This document shows positions 34,473-46,672 of a DNA stretch of 64,000 nucleotides, in pieces; position 1 is the first letter of the stretch, and every line of letters begins with the position of its first letter. The notes beneath the pieces were generated by a model, which was given only the letters and a program-made list of their open reading frames with translations, was not told the DNA's origin and ran no database searches. The translations under genes and the position numbers were made by a program. The DNA is from Metaphire vulgaris (taxonomy: Eukaryota > Annelida > Clitellata > Crassiclitellata > Megascolecidae), in contig CM030841.1 in assembly GCA_018105865.1 (NCBI GenBank), positions 8,854,229 through 8,918,228 on the forward strand, in the 5' to 3' direction.

Positions 34473-34661
34473 CGCTATGTCCGAGATTCATTGCAAGAAA
34501 GTTGAGGACTATTTTCGTGTCGTCTTCTCCTCGAATGGTCCAGGTGCAGTGAGAGTTCGGCGGAAATGAGTGGGGGTATCCAGGTGAGCGAATCTCGCCT
34601 CCGACGCCTCTTACGAATGCCTGTCCGCAACCGTCTGTCGATTGCGGGAAAGGTTGCCAGG
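34473..34661 (-). CDS. NETO-like protein, exon 4 (CUB2, first part)
   Basis: Acceptor TTTGAATTTCAG; phase 1 in and out (donor GTAACT). It encodes WQPFPQSTDGCGQAFVRG, then GEIRSPGYPHSFPPNSHC and TWTIRGEDDTKIVLNFLAMN. These are the first two CUB2 cysteines, the SPGYP motif and the T.+V-L-N-F-x-x-M strand. The exon length (189 nt) fits 2 + 62 codons + 1. The reading frame continues beyond the donor as a few more open codons, but splicing at GTAACT gives NLGHSVHCGDTF, which restores the third CUB cysteine. That phase match is the main support for this donor. Confidence 0.74.
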
Positions 34662-35528
34662 CTGAAATTCAAATGAATCTCAAAGATCATCTCTAAAGTC
34701 GCCATTTGGTTTATTATTATCGCTAACAACATTTAAGCTTATTACCACCTATAGATGCCAAATGGTATTAGAAATAATGCTATAAAAGTGCAGTATTATT
34801 ATTATTATCATCGTTATTTTTGATTTAAGATAAGAAAACATTTTATTCCTAACTTATTCTGTCTCTTCTATCTCTAACACTGATCGAATGGTATCCAGTG
34901 ACGAACAGTAGTATAGACCTACACTGGGCGCGATTTGTAGGGAGGAAGGGGTAATCTTCCCCCCCCCCCACTGCCCAACTGCATCCGCCCTACTGCTACA
35001 TCCCCCCACCACTACTTCTCCCCACTGCTACATTTTCCAACAACTACATCCCCCAAGCTCGACATATCCCCCCCCCAATGCTCCAGGTCACAAATCGCAC
35101 CCCGGACCTACAATCGTGAATATTTCTGGGCATGGGTGTCGGGATGGAGCGGCAATTATAGGCCTAAGTCAATAAAAATGTGTGTGGCAAAAATTCCTAA
35201 AGCAGGCTGTCATATGTAGACATGTAGATATGTAGCGTAGTATCATGCACGAAGACATTTTGGTGTTTTTTGGTTGTCAGTCATTTTGGACAGAACATAG
35301 GTTAATTCACTATGCCACTGAATACACGAACTTAGATTAGCGTGGGTTTTTTTGTAAATAAGCTGAACGTCATTAACATGATCTCTTTACTCAATGGGAA
35401 CATCACATCTAGCCCTGTCTTTCTTACACGTACAATTTTATATCTAAAACCAATTGGCAGTGCTTTGCTTCCAGAGGGAAATAAAACGTTGTGTCCTCCT
35501 GAAAAAATTTCTCCGACGCCCAAGTCCA

Positions 35529-35696
35529 GTGTTTAATCTAGACTCTGGACTCCGGGGGACTGACAAGGTCGGGGGAAGTCAGCTAGGGGGCTGATGTTAG
35601 TTGATGCCAAAATTTCCGGGGAATTTCCGGGGAATTTGAAATTTCCGGGGGAAAGAGGCAATTCCCCCCGCCGAAACGGCCTAGATTAAACCCTGC
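35529..35696. mobile_element. hAT MITE family 4, copy b
   Basis: Ends CAGTGTTTAATCTAGACTC / GGCCTAGATTAAACCCTG; flanks CCCAAGTC / CCCATGTC (7 of 8). A one-ended relative lies at about 24656-24745. Confidence 0.8.
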
Positions 35697-35968
35697 CCAT
35701 GTCTCGGGGAGAGAAAATCAGCCAAGGTGCAGTAAATAGCAATTTCGACACCGACGGCTGTCCATGCAGTCGGGTAGTTAGGCCGTCAAAGCGCCACAAA
35801 ACATGACAATGGTCGTTCGTGTCGAAACCCATTCAGTAACGTCGTTCTAAATTCCTCTGGGTCCGTCTGTTCGGACGTTATTCGCACGAACTATTCTAAT
35901 TTGAGGATTCTTGTGCGCAATTGGATAGGCACTTTGCGTATCTGCTGAAAGTTACCATTTTGACGAAG

Positions 35969-36157
35969 CAGTGGCGGCCCCACAGGCGGGGCCCGAGGGG
36001 GGGGCGTGCCCCCTATTGAGTGTCTGGCCCCCCAGTGGTCCCTCTGTTGGGACCCTATACTTAACACTAAATACCTAACAACAAATGGTTGGCTCCCCAT
36101 GATTAGAAGTTGCCATCCCAACGGCCCCCCACTTGCCAAATCCTGGAGCCGCCACTG
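35969..36157 (-). mobile_element. hAT MITE family 1, copy d (inverted)
   Basis: TSD TGACGAAG on both sides; it lies directly upstream of the CR1-like LINE remnant. Confidence 0.9.
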
Positions 36158-36166
36158 TGACGAAGG

Positions 36167-38645
36167 CAGAGCAATTTGAAAGATGCGTTGTACTGCGACC
36201 TCGATCCGGACAGTTTTGTCTGTGCACGAATCTCGCGCTTTGCCAGTCTCTGCTGGCGTAAATTTTCGACAAATTTACAACGACGAGTCTACTTTTCTCT
36301 TCTTTTGTCCATTGCAAAGAGAACAAAAAGAGAAGAACAAGAGAAGAGAAGCGCAACGGAAAAGAAGGGCGAAAAACAAAGCGTTGAGGAAACTAAGTAA
36401 ACTCAGATTGGCAAGTAAAGGAAATGAGCAGAACCAACACAGACTCAAGATCTTGGAAGAACAGTATACCCAGAAAAGAAAAGCGCCTGCAGTTACTAAC
36501 AAGATGGCTATTGCAAATTTTGAAGGCTGGTTGGCAAACAATATAAAACAGAACAGTAAAAGTCTCTACAAATAATATTGTAATAGAAAGTTGAGACGAA
36601 AGGACACAGTCGGTCCCCTCTTGGACAGCGCAGGATGTGCAATAACAGACGATGTAGAAACTGCACAGATTCTAAATAACTATTTTTGTTCAGTATTTAC
36701 AGAGGAAAATACAAATACTATGCCAGAAGCAAAAATTGTGTTTGATGGAAATGAAGAAGAAATGCTAACAGATATAGTGTGTAGAAATGAATGTGTTATC
36801 AAGGGTTTGGCCAATTTAAAGACAAACAAGAGCCCAGGATTAGATGGCTTACATCCGAAGTTTCTTTGCGATGTTCGAAATGAAATAGGACATGCAATTG
36901 CTTATATAATCAATGAAGCACTCAGAACTGGAGTAGTACCACAAGACTAGAGAGATGCATTAGTCAGCCCACTGTTCAAGAAGAGAAAACGAAGTGAACC
37001 AAGCAATTACAGACCAGTGAGCCTAACTTCTGTTATCGGTAAAGTTATGGAAAAAATACTGAAAGAAAGCATTTTGGAACATTTGACTAGGCATAAAATT
37101 GTTAAAGATAGTCAGCACGAATTTACAAAGGGGCGTTCATACCTGACCAACCTGTTGGACTTTCTTGAGGAGGTTTTTGATAAACTAGATGAGGGCAAGG
37201 CAGTAGACATAATATATTTAGATTTTGCCAAAGCTTTTGATAAAGTACCACACATAAGGCTGGCTGCCAAACTGAAGGCCTGTGGAATAAGGGGGAATAT
37301 TCTCAGATGGATTCAAAATTGGTTGAAGAGAAGAAGACAGAAGGTTGGTATTAGAGGGAGGCCATTCGGAATGGACAGGAGTTATTAGTGGAGTGCCTCA
37401 AGGCTCAGTGTTGGGGCCATTGCTTTTTCTAATATATATATAAATGATATCGATGAAGGATTACTGTCTAAAATTTCAAAGGTTGCCGATGATACAAATA
37501 TATGTAGAAATATAGACTCGAAGGATGATGCTAAAACTTTACAGGAGGATCTAAGGAAATTGTTTCAGTGGTCTGTGGACTGGCAGATGCTTTTCAATAT
37601 TGATAAATGTTCTGTAATGCATGTTGGGAAATCTAATAATGGTAATGAATATTCTTTAGGGGGAAGGTTCTAACCACAACAGAAAAAGAAAGAGACTTGG
37701 GGTAATCATTCATAGAAGTATGAATCCATTTCACCAGGCCTGAGGAGGGGGTGCAGCCGGTACATTGTTTGTACCGAGGCCCATGGAGTTTTTAGGGGCC
37801 CACATCCGGTGACGATAAATTTTTTTGCTTGTCAGGGTGTTTTTGGAGAATTGACGACGTTTTTTGCTTGTCAGGCTGTTTTTCGAGAGTTAATAATGTT
37901 TATTTTTGTCAGGTTTTTCGGAGATTAGAAACATTTTTCTTAAGGGCTCGGAAATTTTTTTGTTCCGGGGCCCGGAATTTTCTCGGCGACCCTACATCTC
38001 ACCAATGCATGGAGGCAGCAAAAATGGTAACCAAATGTTGGGAATGATGAAAAGGACAATAGTGAGTCGAGACAAAGATATAATCATAAAACTTTATAAG
38101 TCATTAGTAAGACCTCATCTAGAATACTGTGTTCAGGCATGGAATCCATTCTTGAAAAAAAGATATAGAGCTTTTAGAAAAAGTGCAAAGACGAGCAACG
38201 AAGATGGTCAATGGGTGCCATAATTTAAGCTACGAAAAAACTTCAATTTTGTGGACTGACAACATTAGAAAGGAGAAGAGAGAGAGAGAGGGGGGGGGGA
38301 TTTGATAGAAGCATACAAAATAATGACTGGGAAAAAAGTAGATGTGCTATACGATCGATTCTTTACATTGACACACTATAGCATCACAAGAGGCCACAAA
38401 TGCAAATTGTTTAAGCAGAGGGTTGGTTCAAGAAGGAAATTTTTTTGTCCAAGGGTTGTGGACAAATGGAACAGTTTGGACGAGGTGGGAGTGACAGTTG
38501 AAACAGTAAACGGATTCAAAGGCTATCTCGATAAACTAGGTTATTGAATGCAGATGGTTACATCAATGGTTTTCACACAGGCTTACTTAGCCTCCTAAAC
38601 CACTTAAAATCACATTATTATTATTATTAGTATTAGTATTATTAC

Positions 38646-38685
<40 letters not shown>

Positions 38686-38690
38686 AGTCT
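36167..38690 (+). pseudogene. Decayed CR1-like LINE reverse transcriptase with (ATT)n tail
   Basis: Broken frames read in order as a CR1-type reverse transcriptase. A basic linker (KEKNKRREAQRKRRAKNK) comes first, then [78 protein letters not shown] and the catalytic box as VADDTN (F/Y changed to V). Thumb-region sequence (LYKSLVRPHLEYCVQAWNP) resumes after a nested insertion. In-frame stops fall at about 36573 and 36947, and a frameshift near 37375, so it is dead. It lacks the endonuclease. The 3' end carries TTTTCACACAGGC...CCTCCTAAACCACTT and then (ATT)n to about 38690. It lies in an intron of the NETO-like gene, on the opposite strand. Confidence 0.85.
37735..37994. mobile_element. MITE-like insertion inside the CR1-like LINE
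   Basis: The LINE frame breaks after MNP and resumes at HQCMEAAK. Flanks CATTTCAC and CATCTCAC (7 of 8 identical) bracket about 260 bp starting CAGGCCTGAGGAGG. It contains two copies of TTTTTGCTTGTCAG, the poly-A/T hairpin module shared by other MITEs here. The end CCTA is a diverged match to a hAT-type CTG end. Confidence 0.6.
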
Positions 38691-38748
38691 ACAGTAAAAT
38701 GCAGCCTAACATATCTCCTGTTGCAGTTCGATGGTCTACAATCTACAG

Positions 38749-39220
38749 CAGGGGTCTCAAACTCAAATTGCCCCGGGGGCCGCATGAGCGGACCGCAGTA
38801 ACCCGAGGGCCGCAACGTCAGAATTTTGTTACAATGTTAAAGTGTATGATAAACTAAATAAGAACATAATCATAGTGTTTTACAAATTATATATATTTCA
38901 GACATTTTTACGGGCTTTTTATTTTTAGTACAAAAATTTCACTAAATCGAATTTTTTCTCTACATTAAACAACGCGACCACCTCCACTAGAACACCGAAA
39001 GTACGTGTATAATCACTAGATTCGAAAGACTACGAATAATCAAGTACTGTAAGTAAGAATTTATTAGGCCTATAGCTAAGATGACATGAACGTTAAAAGG
39101 CGTCGAGAGAAATTTATACCATTTGCAGATTTGCAGATCGCCATTTTTAAAATCCCAAAATGCATAGCGGGCCGCATAAAATGCCTTCGCGGGCCGCATG
39201 CGGCGTGTTTGAGAGCCATG
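38749..39220. mobile_element. hAT element (CAGGGGTCTCAAACTC), non-autonomous
   Basis: Ends CAGGGGTCTCAAACTC / GTGTTTGAGAGCCATG, with GGGCCGCATG-rich subterminal blocks; TSD ATCTACAG on both sides. This end sequence is widespread in animal hAT families. Confidence 0.88.
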
Positions 39221-40239
39221 ATCTACAGTATAATGCGTTCAGGCGTTGGTGTTTGTAGAGGTGTGAGATTGAGAGCGAGAGAGAAAAAACGAAATTGTAA
39301 TTTATTGCAACTCATATTCTGCTAAGACTTGACCAATCGCTTTCTTTCACAATAAATTCCACTAGGGTCTATATTTGAATCACTTTTTTAAAAGCAAAAT
39401 ATCTCTGAAACTATTAACGATTGCAGCTGCAGATTTGTAGTTTTTGTACATGCTGAAGTCCAAATCTTATAAATACACACATAAAGTATATAACATATTA
39501 TTATACATATATAAAATTAATATACAAAACTTATATATAGACATCCAATGTAGTGATAGAATGTCTTAACGTCTGCCGAAGTGAAGTTTGCCTTAGACTT
39601 AAGACTGTTGTTGATTAAGGGCTGAGCTTTGGCTCCGGCTAAAACATCATCCTACAATGTCATTATCGTGAGATCAGCGTCAGGTTTTAGCGTCCCATGA
39701 CGAAAGCGTTCGACTGCTTTTAGGTGCCAAGACACTGTCGCCGCCCTAGAAAGCATCCGCGTGCTGTAGGAGAGAATTCTCATTATCCGCGTCTGATGTG
39801 TCTCCGGTTTATTTCTCTTCCGTGTCTGTCCGTCTCTGCCTCGCTGCATGTGCGTCCGTTCCTGTCTTGCTTCCGAAGTCAATTCCACGGTCATCGGGAT
39901 GACCTCTGGAGGTCAACGGTCACGACCTAAGCCGCGATGGAAGCGACGGCAGCGTACTTGGATAACGGGATTGAAGAGAGACGCGAAGGAGGAGGAGGAG
40001 GAGGATGAAGATGAGGAAGAGGAATGTGAGGAGGAGGAGAAAGATGAGGAGGAGGAGGAAGATGAGGAGGAGGAGAAAGATGAGGAGGGGAGGAGGAGGA
40101 GTAAGGAGGGATAGAGACCTCTACAGTCTACATCCAACGCTGCCAGAATATTTGTCTCAATCAGAAAAAGGTCGTACACTCGAGTATAGGCGATGGAGGT
40201 CATTGCGGTCACTTTTCAAGGGCAATGTTCTTAAAGGAT

Positions 40240-40320
40240 AGTTTTACCTCTCTCTCTCTCTGTTTCTGTCTGTCTCTGTCTGTCTCTGTCTCTGTCTCTG
40301 TCTCTGTCTCTGCCTCTGTC

Positions 40321-40400
<80 letters not shown>
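40240..40400 (+). repeat. CT/CTGT microsatellite
   Basis: Pyrimidine repeats. A GAG/GAT-rich purine tract at about 39985-40105 precedes it. Confidence 0.93.
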
Positions 40401-40401
<1 letters not shown>

Positions 40402-40727
40402 TTCGCACAGAATATGAGAAAGTGTAGTCAATAAAAGATGTCGGCGTTTTTTAATAAGACTTAGCACCAGTACTGCGATACACACGCATGCCAAAGAAAG
40501 GAAAGGGTCATGGACGAGGACTGTGGAGTGTGATGGTGGTGGTGGTGGAGATGATGATGATGATGATGACGATGATGATGATGATGACGATGATGCCTAG
40601 TTCTATTTGCTAATGTAGGTTCAATTGGCTTTCGGAGACTTTCGCCATTTGCGAATGAGATGAGTTGGATGCCTTCCCGTTGCTTCTCTCTCTCTCTCTC
40701 TCTCTCTCTCAGTAATTAGGGGTGAAC

Positions 40728-40830
40728 TATTTCCCCAAGTTTGCTACGCAGTGACGAGACTCGGGGTTGAACCCGCGACCCTCCGTTCGCTTGCCAAGAA
40801 CCCTACCACTACTCCACCGCGCTCCAGCGA
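40728..40830 (-). repeat. tRNA-derived SINE, family B
   Basis: On the - strand, GGAGCGCGGTGGAGTAGTGG holds a TGGAGTAGTGG A box, and GTCGCGGGTTCAACCCCG holds the B box. A related, shorter copy at 4625-4697 (GGAGCGCGACGGAATAGTGG) abuts an (ATT)n tail. Confidence 0.6.
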
Positions 40831-41015
40831 GAATCAGCAAAATGTAAACAGGCCAAGTGAAGAGAAAATCTGACAATTTGCTTTTATGGACTGATCGATG
40901 ACGTTGGCTTATTCGAGACAAGTCAGAGGCACTGTTGCACCGCCTACCAACCACTTCCCACGCAACTCGTGCGATAAGGAAGAGGCAGAATCTAATTCTA
41001 AACTGGTTCCATGAA

Positions 41016-41234
41016 TTATCTATCTTTCACGCGGCCACGGCGCATCCAGCGGAACCAGTATGACAGATACGAAGGACGTGAAATACTGCCAAAGCCAGAA
41101 GACCCATCAATCAGTGAACGTCGGTCGTAGCCCTGACTACCGCCGCGGCCACCACCCCCCCTCCACCCACCCATTCTAGACACGCCGCGTTTGAATCGAC
41201 AGAAAAAGCACTGTTCGTCAGCCTCGGTAGTCAA
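41016..41234 (-). other. Unassigned Gly/Arg-rich open frame
   Basis: This 72-codon frame contains CFFCRFKRGVSRMGGW, a Gly-Arg stretch, then DRRSLIDGSSGFGSI and WFRWMRRGRVKDR before a stop. It lies in the 11-kb intron between NETO-like exons 3 and 4 on the same strand. No splice site was convincing and no domain is recognised. It may be a fragment of an old insertion or chance. Confidence 0.15.
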
Positions 41235-41427
41235 CTTATATTGAGCATGGGTTCGTTTTCTCGTCGTCTGAGATTATTGGAATATTTTTCACGATAACCG
41301 CTTCGACGCTGAAACTGTCCGGATCATCACGAATACAGCGGCGTTTTAATGCGAATAATCGCATAAGAAGACGCTGTGTGTAGGGTGGCTGTCACCCGAC
41401 GACTCGGGTTCAACTCACTCGCAAATG

Positions 41428-41635
41428 AAATTAGGCGCTGTCCATTAATTACGTCAACAATTTAGGGGAGGGCGGAGGGGGTTTGAAAAAGTTTGACAGT
41501 TGTTGACAGGGGGAGGGGGTCAAGTTTTTGACGTAATTATGGGGGGGGGGTTAAGTGAAAGTTGACAGTTGTTGACAAGGGAGGACGGGGTCAAAAATTG
41601 CCCAAAATTGTTGACATAATTATAATGGACAAACA
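41428..41635. mobile_element. MITE with TTAATTACGTCAAC ends, copy a
   Basis: GGCGCTGTCCATTAATTACG at the left; an inverted TTGACATAATTATAATGGAC at the right. The inside is GTTGACAGTTGTTGACA-rich. Confidence 0.6.
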
Positions 41636-41924
41636 CAGGACAATAATTATTTATGGATATACGCTGTAGATTCACGTATACGCACACCCGAGCAGATTGA
41701 ATCGGATATACTCAACAGGGCCTGTTTTAAGAAAAATTCATCACTGCACTAAACTCAGAAAATTTGTCGGGCATCCGCGCAAAAAGCAAAGCAAATAAAG
41801 GTCGTCCGGAAAATTTATCACTGCGCAAAACACAGAAAATTACATTTTCCACTGCACATTTTCATTTTATCGTTGCACATTTTGAGTATCACTGCACGTT
41901 AAAACATGCCCTGATATACTGGTA

Positions 41925-42200
41925 GATCATCATCATCATCATTTCATCCAGCTCCACGTTTTGGCCTTGATTCTTTCTCTTACCTATGCGATCTGTATTC
42001 TTGTTGCCCTCTGATGTTTAAAATTATTCTATATCATTTAATTTCAAAGTCCAGCAGGCGTTCTTGGTCTCTTCTTTATAGTCCAGGTTTGTGACGCATA
42101 GGGCGGCACGCTGAAGATGTTGATATATAGTTCTGTATAAATGGACCTATAAATAGCTTAAATCATCATCATCATCGTCGTCGTCATCATCATCAATAAC
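41925..42200 (-). mobile_element. Degraded LINE 3' fragments with (CAT)n tails
   Basis: TCATCATCATCATTTCATCC begins one truncated segment and a second ATC/GTC run with GGGATCAGCGTCAG follows at 42158. The pattern resembles the - strand LINE end at 59.4 kb, where a GAT tail abuts coding debris. Too decayed for a family call. Confidence 0.3.
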
Positions 42201-42959
42201 TGTGGGATCAGCGTCAGTTGGCGTCTGATGCAATCATTACAGTTTTGTCCCAATCTTTTCTGTTCGCAGCTGCTATATGACATAGTTCAGCTGCACCTAT
42301 ATATGACATAGTTCTACCCTGCAAAAATTTCCGACACCTATCGACACGTTTACGGGGTACATCACACCTGTACATGGACCCGTGTAGTATCCGTTCCTAG
42401 AGACTATAGAGAGGCAACAGTGAAATAGGGCTACGAAATTGGGATAACTATTCATTGTACATGCATGTTTAGATTAGGACAGATCTAGTACTTAGGAATA
42501 AGATAATCAGTCATACTAAGCCGACATGAATGGAGCATTTACAATATTTAGTATATCATTTATCTTATTCTAAACCACAAAACTTTACCAGAAGAACTTT
42601 TCGGTCGAAGAGCGACAGAGACGCCATTATAGATTTATTACTGATGTCAGATTATATCTGCTTTAGAGGCGGTCTGACAAACTGAAGCGATACAACTTTT
42701 TCAATATTATTTTTCTATTACTGCATTGCTAATTTACTATAGTAGGAAATGCAACTTTTCGGGTAAAATTGATTTTTTCATATGTTTTACTAAATCAACA
42801 CATCCCTATTGAATTTAATCTCTATTGATTTGTTTTTTGTAATACGTTTAGATTACAGTATACGCAGAGGCGGCAGACAGACAATCAGGATTAGAAATTG
42901 AGGAACTCAGTTGTTTTATAAATTGCAGAATTTAATCGCAAAATATTTGTTTTTCTTCG

Positions 42960-43024
42960 TTTCATTCTTCTTCTTCTTCTTATTCTTCTTCTTCTTTATT
43001 CTTCTTCAAATAACTACTCTTCTT

Positions 43025-43106
<82 letters not shown>

Positions 43107-43112
43107 ACTACA
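42960..43112 (+). repeat. (CTT)n-(CTA)n microsatellite
   Basis: TTC/CTT runs then about 85 bp of CTA. Confidence 0.95.
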
Positions 43113-43433
43113 GCTACTTCTTCTTAGCATTCAGAATATGAGAAATCCATATTTCTAATCCGCATCGCATTTCCATTCAACACCGTGAGAGACAAAACAA
43201 CGTCACGTGACCGCAAATGCCGTCCGCGGCTCAGACATTTCGATTCGACGAACAGAGGAGGTGACTGTCCACTGATGGACGAGATGACACACGCCCTTCG
43301 AACAGCAGCAGCAGCAGCAGCAGCAGCCGAAGTATTGCGTTCAAATTATGGAAGGCAAAAAATACCGGCAGCTGACACTCTGAAAGGAGACGATGACAGG
43401 AGAGTGAGAGAGAAAAAATAGAAAACTAACATC

Positions 43434-43629
43434 CAGTGGCGACTCCAGGATTCGGTAAGTGGGGGTGGGGGTGGGGTGGCTTTGGGGTGGCGACTTCTAC
43501 GCATGTGGGGTCAACCATTTGTTGATATGTATGTAGTAGTAGGTATAGGGTCCCAACTGGGAGAGGCATTCAATGGGGTGGGATGGGGTGGAGGCACGGC
43601 CCCCCGGGCCCCATGTGGAGCCGCCACTG
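43434..43629 (+). mobile_element. hAT MITE family 1, copy e
   Basis: Ends CAGTGGCGACTCC / GAGCCGCCACTG; TSD CTAACATC versus ATAACATC (7 of 8). Confidence 0.85.
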
Positions 43630-43680
43630 ATAACATCCAGTCGCAGCACGCAGACGGTGCAAGTGGCGCTAAACCGAGGC

Positions 43681-43760
43681 TTAACCCCTTAACTGGGGAC
43701 CCCGGATATATCCGTCCATTTTACATTGAGTTACAGTTAAATACCCAGTTAAGGGGTTAA
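43681..43760. mobile_element. TTAA-flanked MITE, copy 3 (inverted)
   Basis: This copy is exactly 80 bp, TTAACCCCTTAACTGGGG to CCCAGTTAAGGGGTTAA, in the opposite orientation to the other two copies. It lies in the large intron of the NETO-like gene. Confidence 0.78.
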
Positions 43761-43873
43761 GATATGCTATGGAAGTGGCACGACTCACTCAAAAACAGTA
43801 GGACTGCGGTGTCTACGAGAACTCGGCATTTTGAACAATTCGCTGAGATAAATTAACCAACAGCAGGGCAATT

Positions 43874-43926
<53 letters not shown>

Positions 43927-44067
43927 GTCCGTTTAGAAAAACACCAAACAAGCAATCGTTTAATTGGACGATTAAAAGGAAATACGACTTCCTGGCTTTC
44001 TTCGAGCGTAATTCCAGGGACTAAATAAGGAGAGCCGGGACGTAAGGCATCAGAATTAACAGAAAAT

Positions 44068-44271
44068 CAATGGCGGCTCCACATGGGGGTCCGCGGGCCG
44101 GTACCCCTATTGAATGTCTGGCCCCCTTAGTGGCCCCATGTTGGGACTTGGGACCCTATACTTACTACAACATACCATTTCACCAATCAACAAATGGTTG
44201 GCCCCATGCTTAGAAGTTGCCCCCCTTCCCCCAACGCCCTCCCCACTTGCCAATTCCTGGATCCGCCAATG
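44068..44271 (-). mobile_element. hAT MITE family 1, copy f (inverted, diverged)
   Basis: Ends CAATGGCGGCTCC / GGATCCGCCAATG; no clear TSD remains. Confidence 0.75.
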
Positions 44272-44459
44272 ATGTCAGCTAGATAGTAGCCTATTTTATC
44301 GCTTGCAATTATTGTATATCTTTTGAAACAATAACGGTTGTTTATTTTAACAGCGATATAACGTGCAATCAGAGATCAGACGATCTTTGCACGCCAATTC
44401 TTATAAACACTTCTCGTTCGTGCAAGAAAATGACTCTGCAATGTTAAAGAAAGACTTCG

Positions 44460-44464
<5 letters not shown>

Positions 44465-44503
<39 letters not shown>

Positions 44504-44642
44504 GCTCGCTCGCTGGAGAACAAGTCTAAAAGTTTTCTCGAGCAGCTCTCGACACCATTGACCTTAGCGGCCATTAAAGGATTTTTAAGGGTTGCATAAA
44601 ATTTCTTATTTTGGCGATTTCGGAATCAAAGGCTCGTAACAG

Positions 44643-44712
<70 letters not shown>
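44465..44712. repeat. (CT)n and (GA)n tracts facing each other
   Basis: (CT)n at about 44465-44500 and (GA)n at about 44645-44712, the latter followed by GCTCACGATAGC. The same (GA)n-GCTCACGATAGC junction occurs at about 53000-53065. Confidence 0.9.
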
Positions 44713-45860
44713 CACGATAGCCGCTCGAAATAGTGTCAGAGCAATGAATTGGCGAAAGCAGCTCGCTCGCTCGGCTTAAGACTCGGCACGCCGCGTAGAT
44801 TTACTAAGGATCCGGGCCGTTGATTGCTGCGCCGGAATCTGCTGTCACTGAGTAATATTAGCATTTTCTTTTTTTTTGTTCAATGCAAATCTCTGCCAGC
44901 CATTAAACTTCCAGCAACTAAACTCGTATCTCCTGAAATCTTAACAAAATAATATTTAATCATCACTTCAGAATCCGAAGTCTCACTGTCCCTACGACGC
45001 AACTGACTCGATACACAGACAGAAAGACAGAAAGACAGACTGAGTGACTGACTGACTGACTGACTGACTGAGTGACTGACTGACTGACTGACATACAGAC
45101 TGGCAGACAGACTGACTGACTGATTGACAGACAGACAGACAGACAGAGGAAGAGATGGAACCAAACGCTCTACCTTTTAACTTACTGGAAACATCTGCGC
45201 GATTCCTCATTAATACGGCGTAAATAAAGCGGAAGTGCACTGCAATGGCTTGCTTTTACATCGAGTAGTCGTCGTCCACACTCGGGTGCAGCCGCTGGCC
45301 CTGCGTTGCTCCAGGACCGCTGTGCGACCACAGATAGCCGGCGATCGGCGAATTGGGGGGGGGGGGAGGGAGGAATGGTCCCCGAGGCAAGCATCACTCG
45401 ACCGCCGCTGCGTTATAACGATTGCGAGTGGATCTTCGGCGGACCGCGTCAAGAAATCGAAAGCCCCGAGTGGATCGGGCGATTTGCCGTCGTCGCCAGA
45501 TAAGAGACCGCGGACCCCCCCCCCGTGATGCCCTGCGGAGGATTAACATTCGGCGCTTCTAATCTCGACGACGCGTTTTAATTATCCTAAATATCATCTG
45601 GCCGTTGCAAGAGCTCTAGAGACTCAGCACAGAGGCTATCGATGGAATTCCGGAGTATTCTCAATCTGAGTCTTATGCTTAAGAATGTCTTTGCTTTTTT
45701 CCTGAGGTATTTTAAGGACTCGACCTGCTAACCGTAAAGGTTCGGTGGCTTTACGATGAAATTGAATTGCCTTTTTCAAATCATATTTCAACCAAAAACC
45801 ACCACGGATATGATTGTCCGAGGCGGAAATGACTGAGCCCCCCCCCAAGCGCTTACTTAC

Positions 45861-46051
45861 TTTCTTCGATGAATCTGTAGGTACCGAAGAAGCCCTTGTT
45901 GGTCCCCGCATAGTCCGACTTGAAGACCAGTTCGAGCGTCTGATGGATGGAAATGATGGGCTTGGGAACACTTCCCCCACACAGGCGATCCTCCAGATTC
46001 TTCGTCCGATCTAAGTCGATCGTAAAGATATCGACGTAGTCGAAGCGACAA
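45861..46051 (-). CDS. NETO-like protein, exon 3 (CUB1, second half)
   Basis: Acceptor TTTTGTTGTAG; entry in phase 2 completes the Gly codon of exon 2. It encodes CRFDYVDIFTIDLDRTKNLE, then DRLCGG, LELVFKSDYAGTNKGF and FGTYRF. This is the C-x-x-D-Y-V-x-I segment, the fourth CUB cysteine, and the closing F.SD....GF...Y strand. The acidic residues at FDYVD and KSD match the positions used by calcium-binding CUB domains, so CUB1 may bind Ca2+ (inference). The donor GTAAGT leaves phase 1 and the exon joins exon 4 across an 11-kb intron packed with repeats. A hAT MITE lies only 50 bp upstream of the acceptor, at 46101-46286. Confidence 0.75.
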
Positions 46052-46100
46052 CTACAACAAAAATCAAAGGTATTCGTCGTAGTCATCAAAAGCATGGTAG

Positions 46101-46286
46101 CAGGGGCGTAGCCAGGAATTTGATTTGGGAGGGTGTAAATATTTTGGGTGGGTATAAATCTTAACTATAAACCACATAAACCATACAAACCACATATAAC
46201 CACACGTAAATCACACAAAAACTTTAAGGTAGACTGATTTTTTGGGGGGTATATGTACCGATATACCCCCCGTCGCTACGCCCCTG
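46101..46286 (+). mobile_element. hAT MITE family 2, copy c
   Basis: TSD CATGGTAG on both sides; 50 bp from the acceptor of NETO-like exon 3. Confidence 0.9.
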
Positions 46287-46439
46287 CATGGTAGCGTTTC
46301 ACAACCTCTTATTATGTTACGCTCGTTGCCTCTCCCACGAGGTCCGCTTACAGCATACTAAATCTTATTAGCCGTATATAACGTGTTGCCGAAGACAGAA
46401 ACTGATAACTCGCTGGGCATGCAATGCATGACAGAGTCC

Positions 46440-46672
46440 ATAGGCGGATCGACGGGAGCAGATGGGCACAAGGACACGTGCCCCCAAATTCACCCCCCCA
46501 TAATTTGTTTGCTTATAATGACGAAAAGCCTGCCATAGAATACGAATGTCGTATTTTCTTCCCTGTCAAAAGTTTTAACAACATGAATCAACCCATGTGG
46601 AAAGGGTGGACAAGGCAAAATGGAGGATGGAACACGAAATCCGATAAGCCAAATTCTTGGATTCGCTCATGA
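46440..46672. mobile_element. Second copy of the GGCGGATC MITE family
   Basis: AGGCGGATCGACGGG at the left and CTTGGATTCGCTCATG at the right; inner GGATGGAACACGAA matches GGAATGGAACGCGAA at 25.15 kb. Confidence 0.5.

Noticed and set aside
36183..38547. Intact host or LINE protein gene
   Set aside because: In-frame stops, a frameshift, a changed catalytic box and a nested insertion show that it is a dead LINE.
45182..45528. Several overlapping frames in a GC-richer patch
   Set aside because: No frame is domain-like and no splice phase links it to NETO-like exon 3.
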